A DNA stretch of 64,000 nt. Origin: Sipunculus nudus (lineage: Eukaryota > Annelida > Sipuncula > Golfingiida > Sipunculidae). The DNA is taken from contig CM049306.1 in the NCBI GenBank assembly GCA_026874595.1, positions 85,092,142-85,156,141 of the forward strand. The letters are read 5' to 3'. Numbering within the stretch: position 1 is the stretch's first letter; every line of letters begins with the position of its first letter. Position numbers and translations under genes: made by a program. Positions 24,703 through 37,954 of this stretch are shown here, one piece after another. A model generated the notes under the pieces. That model saw only the letters and a program-made list of their open reading frames with translations. It searched no databases and was not told where the DNA came from.

Positions 24703-26755
24703 TATATAAAATCTAAGAAACAAACAGACACTGGTGAGAACATAACTTCCTTTTGAAAGTAATTAAACCAAGACATTAAAGCATGGACCATGAATATATA
24801 TTCTGTTCATTGTTGGTCAACCATTCCTGAACAGCTGTGTATCTACATTTTGTTATTATATCATGAGAAACAAGAGGTGCTTTAAATAACAAAAGAGTAA
24901 TCAAAATCTCTCATCTTATGTTAAAAACATCGTGGCAAGAACACCTGTAATATCTACTGTACAATGTATCTTTGCAATAGGGCATTTTCTGTATATTTAT
25001 CAAGACTCATTTCCAGACAATCTTGGAATCATTAATGTGTAGTTGGCAGAATATAGATTCAACCAAAGAGAACCAATTTGAACTTGTGGTGGTCTGGGAT
25101 CAAATCTGGTAGAATCTGTACATAGTAGAGTTAGTTCATTGTTTCAGCTCAATATAAGTTCTACTTTTGATCAGAGAAAATTCCAAGAAGCACAGTCATG
25201 GAAGGTGGTGGGTATGTTTGTGATAAATCTTATATAATATATAAATGAAAATAGAATAACCTAATCCGGGGTTTCCATTAATTTCCATTAATAGAAAGAA
25301 AGTGTCCCCGTTTTCTAGTGGGGAGCTCAATAAGGGAGTCAAAGCCAAGGAGGCTGTGGAAGGGGGATGGGAGTGATAAGGGGGTAACATACTATATCCC
25401 CTCCCAAGGATATAGAACATTTTGAAAAAACTGTTGAAAAGGATGTTTGAAAAGTTCTTCACACATGATATCAGGCATATATTTTCATTTGAGAAACTCT
25501 GCTCTCTCTGGGGGAAATTTGATGACATTGTGGGGAAAGAGTTCTTGTACTGCAGTATACATGCAAGGATTGCAGAAACCTTGAAATCCCATAATCATAC
25601 TCCTTACATATCTTTTATAAAGTAATTTGTTATTTGTTGTTATATTCCATGTACCATGCTGAGAAGTCTGCTTGAAACAATTCACAGGCCTCATGCCAAA
25701 TTCCTTTTTTTTCATTTTTTTTTCATCATTGACCACATGGTATAATATCTGACCAGCAGAAACGACTGGCACATGACATTGGATTCCAGCTCTAGATACA
25801 AGTCTCCTCCCACTCATCACCTTTAACAGAACTGATATTTGTAGAGACCTGGTGGCAGTCATTCACAGCCTAAAAGCATAAATAGCAAAGGTGAGCTTAA
25901 AAGCTGCCCTTCAGTGTTGCCAGGCAAGATTTTTGAAGCCACTTTGTGATTAAATAAATGAATTTGGCTTACAGAAAAGGGAACAGATTACATGGTTTGT
26001 TCTGTTACATGAATCCACAAGTTCCACAAGCACAGCTGAGTGATAAATAGAATTGTAAATGTGAAATTCTACATTTTATAGCAGAGTATGAGAAATTTGT
26101 CAGAAATTTCCAGTAAATAGTAAGGTAGAAATGTGCTAGGGATAGGTAAAGTAGAAGGGTGCCTAGATCCTGTACGAGCATGTAAGCTTCCATCTGTGTT
26201 GTGTATTGGTGATGTTCTATATTTACGTCAGTAGCATTGTGACAGATCCAGCTGACGAGTGCATGTACCACTCAGCACACCAGACAGATATACCTTAACA
26301 CAGGGATACCTGTTACCCGAGTTGGACATGTTACAAGTGCTCCTGACAGCGATCTCTCTCTCATGTTCAGACGTTTTAGTTCAGGATTGTTAACCAGGCA
26401 TAACTAAACGAGTGTAGGATGAACAGCTAGAGCATTGGTGTTTAATACGGAGACCAGGCAACCCTGGATGTTTTGTCGCATGTTACTGGCGGGACAGATA
26501 TATAGCTTTGGATCAATATCCAGTGTCATCTTCCTGTATCACTTCCAGTGTAAATCGAAAAATGTTGACGGAATATGGATATTATCCTGCATGCTTTTTA
26601 ACATTGTTATTCAATATTTATATTCACAGCTGGGATCCTCCGATGTGCCAACTCTTTTTCTGAAAACTATTTCCTGTTTTATACAGATTCTGAGTTGTAG
26701 TCATGCTGGTTTGTGTGCATATAAAACATTACAGTGAATGAGACTGCATATAACT
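24703..26755. other. Intron stretch without recognised genes
   Basis: AT-rich. A 125-codon minus-strand frame at 25485-25862 is the longest here but has a lysine-rich homopolymer segment and no recognisable domain; it might belong to the antisense candidate at 24.5 kb, but I cannot show splice sites joining them. Confidence 0.4.
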
Positions 26756-26932
26756 GTATCCCCAGACAAAGTCGAGATACTATGGTTTCACGACGGTCCC
26801 GCCGCCCCCGCGGCCGCGGCCACCGCAGAAAAACCTTGTGAGCAGGACAACTCAAAAAATATTTTTTAATGATCTTTTTCAAACTTTACATTTGTATAGA
26901 TATAGGTAAGGGGACGAAGCCTATTTAAAATG

Positions 26933-26969
26933 GGGTCATGACCTATGCTAGGAGAGTTGACCTTGACCT
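26933..26969. promoter_or_regulatory. Inverted and direct nuclear-receptor half-sites
   Basis: GGGTCATGACCT at 26933-26944 is one base from the palindromic thyroid-hormone-type element (AGGTCATGACCT). TGACCTTGACCT at 26958-26969 is a direct pair. A second GGGTCATGACCT lies at 28113-28124. All are within the transposon; function is untested. Confidence 0.5.
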
Positions 26970-26979
26970 TGAATAGGTC

Positions 26980-27828
26980 TGTCAGGGGTTGCCGACTCGC
27001 AGGTTCTCTCATGAAAACTCGAACTCCAGACAGATGTTAAGACGATGTTTAATCAATATATTAAAGCCGTACAGGTTCGCACCATGCACATACACTAAAA
27101 TATATTAAAACAGCAGGCTACTGGAGACTCACTCTGGACTCGAGACCTGACACCTCCGACTTGACCTTTTCAGTGCCATCCCAGTATACTTATACATTCT
27201 AGAAGTGTGAGTGAGAACCTTAACGAAACAGGAGTTGCAAGGCTGGTGCTGATATCGCTATCTGGTCCAGTCGGAGTAAAAGTGTGTTTCTTGTTAATGC
27301 TTAAAATGTATATAATCCAAAAACTACTATATGCTCAACAATAAATAATACCTTGCTAGATAGCTCATACAACACTTTATCAGTAATACTAATTGTGACG
27401 TATTCACGAATTATAATTAACTTGTAATGTGAAATAAACTAAGATTATACTATGTTGATCTTAATTTATCAACTGAAAAATGATTAATAACTGGAAAATT
27501 AAATAAGGTAAGGCATCATGGCATATATGTACATACAGAGAACAAAGAGACCCACCTGATACTCTATTATTCTAAGAGATATAAATAAGGTCCTGGCTGC
27601 TAATGAAGAATATACTTTAACAGAAAACACTCTATCTATCTGTATATATATCCATATGGGATATTGAGCAGGGGTCGAGGGGAAGCCATCAGCCTCATCG
27701 CGCAGACGCTGGGCTGGGTGGCCCCTTACGCAATCAGACTGGAGGGACCAGAACTAATAGTTAACTTCTGGACATCAGTGTACGCCTACTTGTAGACCTG
27801 TATATGTATAAGGGCGTACTTTGTAACA
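26980..27828. mobile_element. Solo LTR, 849 bp
   Basis: Begins TGTCAGGGG and ends TTTGTAACA, with canonical TG..CA termini, and is flanked by a 4-bp duplication GGTC (26976-26979 and 27829-27832). Removing it restores a continuous GACCTTGAATAGGTCC that lines up with the related unit at 28140-28155. It has no coding sequence and no internal region, so it is read as the product of LTR-LTR recombination. It is unrelated to the 679-bp LTRs at 11-14 kb. Confidence 0.8.
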
Positions 27829-28283
27829 GGTCCATTTTTGCTAAAAATAACACAAATTCTTAAATATCTCAAGTAAGTTTGCATGGACTGGTCAAAAAAT
27901 CAAGGTGACCGCAGATCTTGGATAGCCTTGTGATATACCGGAAACTGGTGGTGCCACCTATTATCCTTTTCTTGTTTTTACGCCTATTAATACCCTCATA
28001 ATTGCCACTTGACAGTACTGTAAGCATTATAAGTCAAAAACTAATGGACAGATTTCTTTCATATTATGCACATGTAGAGAGATGGGTAATGGGATGAGGT
28101 CTGTTTACATTTGGGTCATGACCTTTACCATGAGAGTGCCCTTGACCTTTAATGTGTCCATATTTGGTGAAAATCACACACCTCTTATGATATCTCCAGT
28201 GTTGATAGCCATATATGGATTTCAAACGTGACTTATGTATGGCCCACCACTAAAGTAAGAACCTTATAGGTTCTAGGGTCATG

Positions 28284-28302
28284 AGGTCAAAGGTCAAGGT
28301 CA
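28284..28302 (+). promoter_or_regulatory. Triple AGGTCA (perfect DR1 plus half-site)
   Basis: AGGTCAAAGGTCAAGGTCA: the first two half-sites form a perfect DR1, the class bound by RXR, HNF4 and COUP-TF receptors. The third also creates TCAAGGTCA, an ERR/FTZ-F1 extended half-site. It is one of four such sites in tandem units of the element. Confidence 0.6.
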
Positions 28303-28426
28303 CTGGACTCGCATCCTACAAGATACTGTGGATGCATTTTAAGCCAAACTTTCATCCCAGGTCTTCCATCTTGAATATATAGCTTACTTGCCAATAGTGG
28401 ATGATCCATATCAATTTTGGGTCACA

Positions 28427-28445
28427 AGGTCAAAGGTCAAGGCCA
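28427..28445 (+). promoter_or_regulatory. DR1 nuclear-receptor site, second unit
   Basis: AGGTCAAAGGTCA followed by AGGCCA; the DR1 is perfect and the third half-site has one change. Confidence 0.6.
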
Positions 28446-28572
28446 CAGGAGCTATCTGTCAAAAAATTAGTTTCTGGATGATAATTCCTGCTTTTATTGA
28501 TGTATTGATTTCAAACTTGACTTATATATGTCCCATTGAAAAAGCAAGACTCCAATTGATTTTGGGGTCATG

Positions 28573-28591
28573 AGGTCAAAGGTCAAGGTCA
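28573..28591 (+). promoter_or_regulatory. Triple AGGTCA, third unit
   Basis: Identical 19-bp site to the one at 28284; the spacing between units is 143-146 bp. At 28733-28744 a fourth unit retains AGGTCAAGGTCA. Confidence 0.6.
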
Positions 28592-28849
28592 CAGGACACC
28601 TCTTTAAAAAAGATTTTGGATGCATTTTCAGCCAAACATTTCATCTCAGACATTTCATCTTGCACATACAGTTCCCCTGCCAATAGAGGAAGACACCTGT
28701 CAATTTCTTGGATAGCCTTGTGATGTGCCAAAAGGTCAAGGTCACAGGACCAACATCTTCAAAAAGATTGTGGATTGATAGATGGAAGAAACAATAATTA
28801 CTTGCCAAGTGTCAGTATATGCTGCTGAAAATGAGGGCCTATTCTTAAA

Positions 28850-28862
28850 GGGGGGGGGGGGG
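28850..28862. repeat. Poly-G tract (13 G)
   Basis: G run adjoining the right terminal repeat of the element at 26756-28883. Confidence 0.9.
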
Positions 28863-28884
28863 CCGTACTATGTCTGGGGATACT

Positions 28885-30435
28885 CTGGCACCTGCGGTGC
28901 CAAGAAATGTTTAGTTAAAATATATTCTTATGTCTATATTTTTAAGCATGTTTCATGATGAACCCTACAGTATATATCATATTTTTCATTTGAAACATTT
29001 TTGGTTTTAAATCCAGAAAAATATAAGATATTCACTTAGAATGAAAACAGAATGGTTTAACATTACTAGAAAATATTAAAACCAAAACAGCTCCCTCAAA
29101 GCCAAAAAAGTAAAAGCTGTTTATAACATATGGCTATAAAATTTTAATATAAACCAAATTATAATGTCAACAGAATGATCAGATACAGTGATCGAAACAA
29201 AAATACATGCTTGATAGCTTTCTCCTGAGAAGGATGTATTTATAATTAAGTTAAATCCTGTAACACCATTGATAAGTACGTACTGTACATATTGTAGACA
29301 AACTACCCCAGACTTGACTTAATTATTACAAATACTCTGTTATCTGGAAGAATTTCAATTGCTCTGATATTCTAGAGGTATAGATATTCCTGAGGTTTTG
29401 TGATATATTGACCCGTGGACAAGCTTGTAAGATGGTCATATAAAAATGAATAAATGTTGCTGAACAATTTATGCAGTTAAAATAACAGATGGTATATTTT
29501 ATTTCCCAAGATGATGTCCATGTAACACCATTTCCACATGTAAACCAATATAACACAATGTACAATCCAAAATGCCTTGGTGCATAATATATTACAGACA
29601 AAATGAACACTTTATGTAACATGGCATAACCACTACTAAAGGTTGTATATGTACTGGTCACTAGAAAATTGCTAGAGCTTATATCACCTGAACTCTAAAT
29701 GAAACAAATGAAATACTACAGAATAAAATGTCACATGGCCTAATTTCTATAGAAAATTACGAAGTTACACCATCTCCACATAAATAATGCATTAATACAC
29801 AATATGCCAGTCAAAATTTTTTAAAAGTAAGTATCGCTACTGCCAAATTTCTTGATATATGTAATTCTCATTGGCAAAGTGCCATAGATTAGTGTGTAAA
29901 TGAAGCTGTTTATATACTGTGCTGTGAGGCAAAGCAACCACAAGTGTGGTCTTCTTTGTAAAGTAAATTGAGTTTAACATTGTAAGTGTATTTCAGTGCC
30001 GTAGCACTGTGCCATATTGGTGTGAATGAATTGAATTTGAGTTCATCAAGGCTTGATGGCCACATGGGTCCCTGTTCCAGTGACTGGCCCCTCAGCCAAT
30101 TTACGGACTCGCTGGGGCCAACTATTATTGGCAGAAGAGCAGAGACTTGAGGAGGCAGTCTACCAAAATATGTCTGTGTCAATCAATATGGCCAAACATT
30201 GACCTCTGGCCTGCCAACAACCTCTTTAGCTGTATTTAACCAGGTAGCAACACCATGCATTCAGCCAGCAGCGACCAGCCTGTGTGGAGCCAGACCCTCC
30301 GTAAAGGGAACAGCCATGCAGGGCAGATAAATAATAAGCAATTATTTTACCATGCAATAACTATGTTTACTAAACATTACCATGAATTTTGATGTATATA
30401 AAACTGCATGAATTAAATATAAAAATATAGTTATA
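28885..30435. other. Intron stretch without recognised genes
   Basis: AT-rich; open frames up to 111 codons show no domain or splice context. 30000-30310 is G+C-richer but not recognisable. Confidence 0.5.
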
Positions 30436-30774
30436 AGGCCAAAATAAAAAAAAGGTATGGTTCTCAGGCCCTTTTTTTCAGAAATCAATGCGGGCGGGCG
30501 CTTTTTTTATTTTAAATTTTTTGGTATGTTTCAATAAAAATGTCAAATGATAAGGGAAAAGCATGAAAATAACTGTTTTATTTTACTAAATAAGTAAAAG
30601 CACTACAAAACAAAGGAAATTGTATGGTTTTATCTTCTTGAAAGAAATGTCGGAGAGGCAGCAGCTCAAAATTGGAAAGTTTTTATTGAAAATTAAAATA
30701 AAAATTTTTGATGCGGGGGTTTAAAATTGGTGCGGGCGGTGCCTGAGAACCATACCTTTAATTTTTTTTGGCCT
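30436..30774. mobile_element. MITE, GGTATGGTTCTCAGGC family, full copy
   Basis: The left end AGGCC then AAAAGGTATGGTTCTCAGGC matches the reversed right end AGGCC then TAAAGGTATGGTTCTCAGGC. GC-rich GCGGGCGGGCG / GCGGGCGGTG words lie just inside both arms, around an AT-rich centre. 339 bp, non-coding. A truncated second copy lies at 45973-46177. Confidence 0.8.
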
Positions 30775-33700
30775 AATTCCTACAGGCAGTATTTGCAAAT
30801 TCCATAACAATTAAATATTTCCTATCTTTTTGCTTGCTAAAGTACCAAATATTATATAATTAATTGGTTCATCATCATAGCCTGTGCTGACCTAGTTGCT
30901 TAAATTAAGATACAACCACCCTTATCAAGGGTAATGAACATTATACTTTTGACCTTGTATTTAGCACTTTGGTACCTGCCTCAAAGACAAAGAAGCACCA
31001 GTCATGGCATATATTAGATGATCAAACTTTTCATCAGTATAGTAAATGATGGAATTGATTGCAAAATAAATTAAATTTATCAGCTTCTCTTTAGTAATCC
31101 AGTCTTGATGCTTCATTCTGTTTAAAGAGAAAATCTTAGTTTTCATGCTTGTTGGCTTCAACCTGTCCTAATTGTTTTCAATGTAAGCCATTCTGTGACC
31201 TTAAAATTGATTTTTTTTCTTCTGACCGTGCTTAGATTTAGTGACCCTTACCTGACCCTGACCTTACCAAACCAGCTTATATTGGTCCTTGACCAACTTA
31301 CATTATGGAGAATTGAATGTAAGATTATATAGCAGTAAATCATCTGGAGTGCAGGAGATTTTTATTTGCTGTCATAGTTTGCATTTTCAAGAGGTATTCA
31401 GCTTGATCCATGAGATCTCCATCTAACAGGCTGCTTCTTAAACCTCCTCTTGCAGCATATGAACCAGCACGTATTATCTCATATTCCATTGACTCTTACA
31501 GGAATATTTTAGTCTTGAACAGTAATTTTCTTGTATATTTTAAACAGTTGGTATAGGTCAGTATATCTCTGGACAGATTTACTGTCATATTAACTGATTC
31601 TTTTTACCTACTGAAATATGTGGTTGGTGATCATTTCTGTAAGAATTCATAAAATCCAAGGGGGAAAAACAGTTTAAGTTGCTGGCAGTCAATAAAGCAG
31701 ACCTTTCCAGAGACATTTCATTCAACAAGACAGCAAAGTGACAACAAGACAACTGTGTCCTTGAAGTCTATAGCTGTTCAATAAACATGTCTCATTTAAT
31801 TCAATAAGGTTCAGGGACAGGTGATTCGTTCTTCAAGAGTGGCTATAATACAGTGCTGTCAAGTCATTTCCAGCCCCATTAAGCTGTTACATACACAGAT
31901 AAAAAAATGTCACATGATATTTAAATTGTACATTTATCATAAAAATTTTGAAAAAATATAAATAAAAATAAGAACTTACATGTATTTATGTGTAACAGCT
32001 AGAGATCTTTTAAGTCCATTTACATTTTTTGTGATGTAACCCAGAGAATGTTATTGCTTTATTTTCTGTTATATATGTTACAGATATAACAGCTAGTATT
32101 TGAATTTCAGCGTTTTTAGAATGTTAGTCTTGTATCTTATTCTTTCTAATGTTATTGAAAAGTGAATAAGAGTAAATAAGAATGGAATAATGACATTTGT
32201 TAATAACACATTTACCACTTTGCCAGTTATAAGGGTAAGAATTCTTTGAAGATGCTGACAGCAGTTTAGGGTAATCCTACCATACACTACCACAATAACG
32301 GAGTCTGTCTTAGTACCAAAAGCATTAATAAAATCACTTCTTTTTCAATTATTTGTCCTTATTTTTTTCTCTCCTCTGACACAACCCAAAAAAGCCTATA
32401 AAGAAACATGAAGATTGACTTTTCTGTTCTTTATGTGTAAGTAAATAACTTAGAAATTTATATTTATTTGTAGGTAATTTTAATATCTACCAAATATATT
32501 GTTTCAGTGTTTTATCTTAAAAAAGTCTCATACTTTTGTGCCTGATTTGTGATTACAGAGATGTTCATGTCAGAATTACTTCATATACCTATAGCTTTTG
32601 TCTTTTCATGAGAAAATAGGTATTTGGCCAGTTTTTTATGCCAGATTCTTGTGGTGCCAGGACTATCTGCTATGAATGTTTTGTGAAATATCCATGAATA
32701 AGAGCCCAAGGGGTTTTTATGTTTACATCCCAGGAAGAAAGAATGCCTTTTAACTGTGGATGCAGTTTCAAATCAGGCTGAAAAATGAGCATGTGCTTTT
32801 ATATAGGGCACTTGCCGCAGTCATCGGAACTAAGCCAGCGAAGGGCGTTGTTAGGTAATATGACATATAGAGCAGGTGAAGAGATTTACTGTACTTCCTG
32901 CTCAACCATCTGAGTGGCTGGTGCACTTGCTCGATGCCTTTCATGTTCTCGCTTTTTGTACCTTACTGCCACATCAACTGACCTATCACACCCGAGCAAG
33001 TCCAGCAATTATCAGTGGTCTGTCTTATAATGTTGTGCAGGTGAAAACACTTGCCTGGGATGCACACAAGTAAATGTGCATTGTTAGTGGAAAAACCAAT
33101 ACATCACAGGAGGGTCGCTGCTATAAACCAGCTATGAGTTAGATACAGTAGATATACAAGCAGAGATGATTTTGTCATTGAACAGAAGATGAAAGAATAC
33201 TCAGTTCTATGACGTGATAAAATCTTGCTGAATTAGTTTCATCTGTACATTTATTATACTAAGCTTGGATCATGAAATCCTGAATATTTTTGCCAAATCT
33301 TGATCATGAGGATGTGTGATACTTTGTAAAGAAAGGCAAGTAACCAGTCCTGTATTTATCTTTGAATAAAATGTTATCAAGAAAATGGGCATTATTGATG
33401 GGAATTTTTCATTCTTATTTAGTCCATATATGTATTGTATTTCTAAGTGAAAGAAGCTCAGGAAGTCTTGAGCTGTACTCCTGTTATTACATATACACTC
33501 CATGCAGGGATACCATTCAATTGAAATATCAATAATTTATCCCAATAGAAAATATCAATATTTTCTCTTAAGAGGGCAACAGATGCCCATCATGTGCATC
33601 ACATTTGAGATGTAACCTATACCCCCTCCCCCCCCCCCCCCCAGCACCCAGACAGTTTGCCTGAAATAACATCATGAAAAATATGCTTCATCTTTCTGTC

Positions 33701-35131
33701 AAGCTGTGAAATATAAAAATTAAATTGTTGACCAGTATTAATTATTAGACTATCTATCATTTGCTTATTTCTTTCACTAACTGAATGAGTGAAAAAAATT
33801 GTTTATAGCTATCAATAACTTCTAGGTACAAATCTGTTTTGAAGAAAATGTCATGAAATGTGCTCAAGGTAATCATATGAAGATTGGTCAGACTATCTGC
33901 ACAGGGATATATTAGTGGCATCTCTGATTGATGGGGTAAATCATTAATAGTTGATGGGGAAGACTCTTTTTTTGTGGAATGGATCACAAGTCTGCAGATA
34001 ACATTTGATGATAAATTGACCAGAATATATTGTGATTTATCATTTTCAACTATTTCAATGAAAGAATAACTTTAATTTTTATGACAAACTGCTTTAATAA
34101 ATAGCATTTTAATGAGAAATTATCTAAACAGTTTTAAGGTGTTATAAGTTTAAATGTATACAAATATAAGAAATATAATATCATTATTAGTATTACTGTA
34201 AATTTAAATTAACTTTAAAGCTACAGTTGATTATCATGCACAATTGATGTACATATATTCTATAGTTCTTTGCATTTGGCAATTTTGCATACCACTGTAT
34301 ATATAAAGACAAGCAAATTACACAAAGTTTTAGAAGGAAAAAATATTGAGAGTTTGCAATTTACCATAAGTGGTTTTCATTTATGCTTTTGAAATATAAT
34401 GTATGATTAGCTGACATAGGAGATTGTGTACATAGGTGTTAATAATTGATTCAATTAAGGTTATTCTTTCACTGAGATAAATGTGGTATGAGGCTGAACC
34501 TGTTTGTATTATTCATAAGTTGCCAGTCAGAAAGGTTCAAGTAACAAACCCGCCTAGATTTATATTTTATACTTATTGATTTTATTTAAGTGTCAGTCTG
34601 ATATATATTTAATATATTCCAGAACAATTAATTTTAAAGAGTAGGGACAATCTGACCTGGTGAATTTTACGTTGTATTCATGCAGGCAACAGTCCTGGTA
34701 TAATGTTTGCACATATAGTTGTCAACGCACTGACTCTCATTGTTACTTAGTTATTCCACCTTAATAGATAAAATTCTTACATATTGAAAAATATATGTAT
34801 GCAAGGTAGATGCATATAACATTTATAAAATTTTCATTCATGATCTTCAGCATAGTTCATTTTACACAGAGGATCAGTGATGCCTTGAAAGGCAGTATAT
34901 ACGTAGTATTCTTTTATTACATTTATTAATTCTTCATGTGCAGTATCTGTATGTCAGGAATCTATTCAGTTATATAAATCAATGCATATCTAACTGCATG
35001 AATTAATTGTTTTATACGGAATAAATAATTTTTTTTTTAGTTTTACAAATTTTATGTTCTGAATAGTCTGAGCTCAGTGAAATGTTTCTTGGTTAATCAA
35101 AAGTAAATGGTGAAGACAAAATTAAGTATTT
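30775..35131. other. Intron stretch without recognised genes
   Basis: AT-rich. Contains a 15-C homopolymer at 33628-33642. No coding frame or repeat pair is supported. Confidence 0.5.
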
Positions 35132-35310
35132 TGTCTACTCCAGTCTAAATCTGGATTTGGACTGGACAGAATCCTGGTCTGGGTTTGGTCTGGACCAGTC
35201 AGGCATTGGTCCAGACCTATAGGCAATAGGTCTAGACCAAATCCTGATTGGGTAAAACCAAATAAGGATTCAGGCTGGACCAGATCTAGATCAGGATCTT
35301 GGCCTAGACA
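35132..35310. mobile_element. Small palindrome-rich MITE of the CCAGATC group
   Basis: TGTCTACTCCAG at the left against TGTCTAGGCCAAG from the right, with internal TCTGGACC/GGTCTAGACC palindromes. It shares the GGTCTGGACCA words with the MITE at 11.2/14.8 kb and is probably a degenerate member of that family. Confidence 0.6.
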
Positions 35311-37137
35311 TAGTGATATCTGTACAGCGTTAATCCCAGAGTATAAGGACATACAATTGTGTTGTGGCATTAAGTTCAGAGTTCACAAATGTCCATGCAT
35401 CTGGCATTTGAGAGTACACTTTAGTAAGAAGACTATAATGATCAGTATTAGACCATGACTGATGTAATTTTTCAAGGTCAGGAAATACTTATTTCACATA
35501 AATTGAAGAAAAGTGACCAGTCATTTATATAACCACTCAGCACAACACTAATATACATTCATGTGCTATATCCTTTACAGTTTTAGCTATCTTTAGGATA
35601 AAGTTGATAATTTTCACCCACATATATACATACTCATGTTTTTCAAGCCTAACAACTTAAAAATGCACAGTGTGGAAATTATTTTCGGACCTTGCATTAA
35701 AAACCCACAATACCATGCTCCCATCGGTCCATTCTTGCCCCTGTGCCATCTCCCTGGTGGCCATATTTATTTATTAATATTAATATATATCTTTATTCAG
35801 GGTGGCTTGTTCAGAATACACTGATCTTCTACATGGCCCTGATAGTAATTGAAATTTCAAACATAAACAAATGGCATGACAGTATTATATACCATACAAG
35901 TAGACATTCATGTGAAGAACATTGTAACTAATTATATCATGTATTGTTAGTACGGTGGAATACATATACTGCTATAGAATGTAGTGGTTAGGTGAAGAGA
36001 TTTATAGAAAAATTGTATCATATCCACTGCAAAAGGGATGTAAACTTGTGCTTTGAAAACACTGTACTGTCAGGCACAGGTACATAATTCATACTTAACA
36101 GGTGGCTATATGTTAAGGTGTGTCTTTGAATGTCTTAATTAATAACCTCGGAGACAAGTCAGGGAGGCCTAACTCATTTATCCCACTGCTAAATTTGCAG
36201 GTGTTTTTGAAATTGAACACAAATTACAAAATAATAACATGTTACTTACAGATGCTTTGATAAGGTTAATAAAATTTCATTATCTGATCGCCTGTCCATC
36301 AAAATGTAAAGAAAACTCACTTTAAATTAACACTGGCTGGGTTTGGAGCACAGATCATAGCTTGGCTCCAGTATAAAATGGCTACAGTTATAAATGCCTA
36401 AACTATATCCAGTGAAAGGTTAAAGCCAGCTATTCACTTCTTTACTTGTAGCATTTATGAGATTTCTTGCTTTTGTGGGAATATTCTGATAAATTGAAGG
36501 GAATTCTTGTTAATAAAGTTCTTATGATGTACCTTAGACAGGTTTATAAGCATGTTTACCTGTAAAAGCTATTAGTAAACATGATGTGCCTATGTTGACA
36601 ATTGAAAAAAAACAAGTAACTTAAGTTGACAATTGTGCTTTTGTTGAAGTTGAAAGTATTCTAATTGTATTTGGTAAAAGCATGTGAAAATCAACATCTT
36701 TTGTCATCTCCAAAACTCTGGTCCGTCTGATATGCCATCAGATGTTGTTGGATGTGATTGAATTAGATTTATCAATTGCCATTAACATGTAATCAATATG
36801 TGGATACAAACAGAACAGGCAGTCTATGCACCTTGAGATTTGCACTTTTTGTTTATTTAAAAAAAAATTAAAACCTAGAAATCTGTATTCTATGAATGCA
36901 AGCTTCGCTCATTCATATATTTGGCCTATATTTCCAGGTTCATTCTTGCAATTAAGTGACTAGATTTGTGAATATACCTTACAAAACGTTCCACGGATCA
37001 TGCCAGATCCACTCCAAAATTTGGTTGCTTCTTTATTGCTAGAAAATTAATTTTTAATGCTGAAAATTTTATGAGATTCTGTTCATGATTGCATGAGTTA
37101 TGTTGTGACCAAACACACAGACAAACACAGGAACAAG
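35311..37137. other. Intron stretch without recognised genes
   Basis: AT-rich, with nothing beyond short homopolymers and frames of 62 codons or fewer. Confidence 0.5.
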
Positions 37138-37640
37138 ATGAATGCATAATCTCCTGGCAGAGGCAAAAAAATCCAAGAAATTATCTTTATTTTAATACAA
37201 GTCAGATAGCTGGATGACTGTTTGATACTCAGCCTAGGTTCAGTGATTGGTATTCAATAAAATCAGGGATGGACTTGCAGGTGAAATGTTTAATAATATT
37301 GATAACCTATAAGGAATCAATGATAAAACGTGAATATATAACCCTGTGAGAAAAAAGTCTGTAAAATTCTCAAAGTTTACCACCTGCTGGTGGAGGCAAA
37401 ACAGTTCAAGAAATTATCTTTTATTCAATACAAGTCAGATAACAGGATGAATGTTGATAACATGTCTATAGGTTCAGTGATTGATATTCAGTAAATTAAG
37501 GGGTGGACTTGCAGGTAAAATGATATATTGCAGGTGAAATGTTTAATAGATAACCATATTGATTACCTATAATATAAGGGATTATAATGATAAAATGTTA
37601 TTGTAACCTGTGAGAAAAAAGTTTGTAAAATTCTATGTTA
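37138..37640. repeat. Diverged tandem duplication, about 245 bp x 2
   Basis: Both halves run through the same landmarks in order: GGAGGCAAAA or GCAGAGGCAAAA, AGAAATTATCTTT, ATACAAGTCAGATA, GGTTCAGTGATTG, GGACTTGCAGGT, CTGTGAGAAAAAAGT and TGTAAAATTCT. The second half has a small extra insertion near 37521. Non-coding. Confidence 0.75.
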
Positions 37641-37954
37641 ACCATTATCTGGCAGCAAAATAACTGTGATTCAGCATCAGCAGAAATACCAGCTAATCGC
37701 TAGTTTATGAAGATTACAGTTATTTTATATTTATCAACTATTGTCTGAGCCATCAATATGGATTTTGGTCAGAGCCATTGACTCTTAATTGTATCGATCC
37801 TCTTGAATCAGTCAGTATGACTAGTAAGCCATCAGAGATGACATATACCTCCACTAACACTCTGAATCTCCAGATCTAAAATTTTACTAGGATCCTGGTT
37901 AAACTTAGGAAATACATGACTCCAATCCCAGGGAAATGTGTTATATGGTTAAAC

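Larger units (their letters stand above)
26756..28883. mobile_element. Large non-autonomous element with GTATCCCCAGACA termini and half-site arrays
   Basis: The left end is GTATCCCCAGACA; the right end reversed is the same. After the left end come a GC-rich head (GCCGCCCCCGCGGCCGCGG) and then a body in which about 145-160-bp units recur four times between 28230 and 28790, each holding AGGTCA repeats. The palindromic word GGTGGTGCCACC lies at about 27948. A solo LTR (26980-27828) interrupts it; without that the element is about 1.28 kb. No transposase is seen. The head resembles the one at 63.34 kb (GATACTATG then TTTCA and GCC repeats). Confidence 0.7.

Noticed and set aside
25196-25862. Protein-coding exons on the minus strand
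   Set aside because: Frames of 110-125 codons without recognisable domains, splice context or compositional support.
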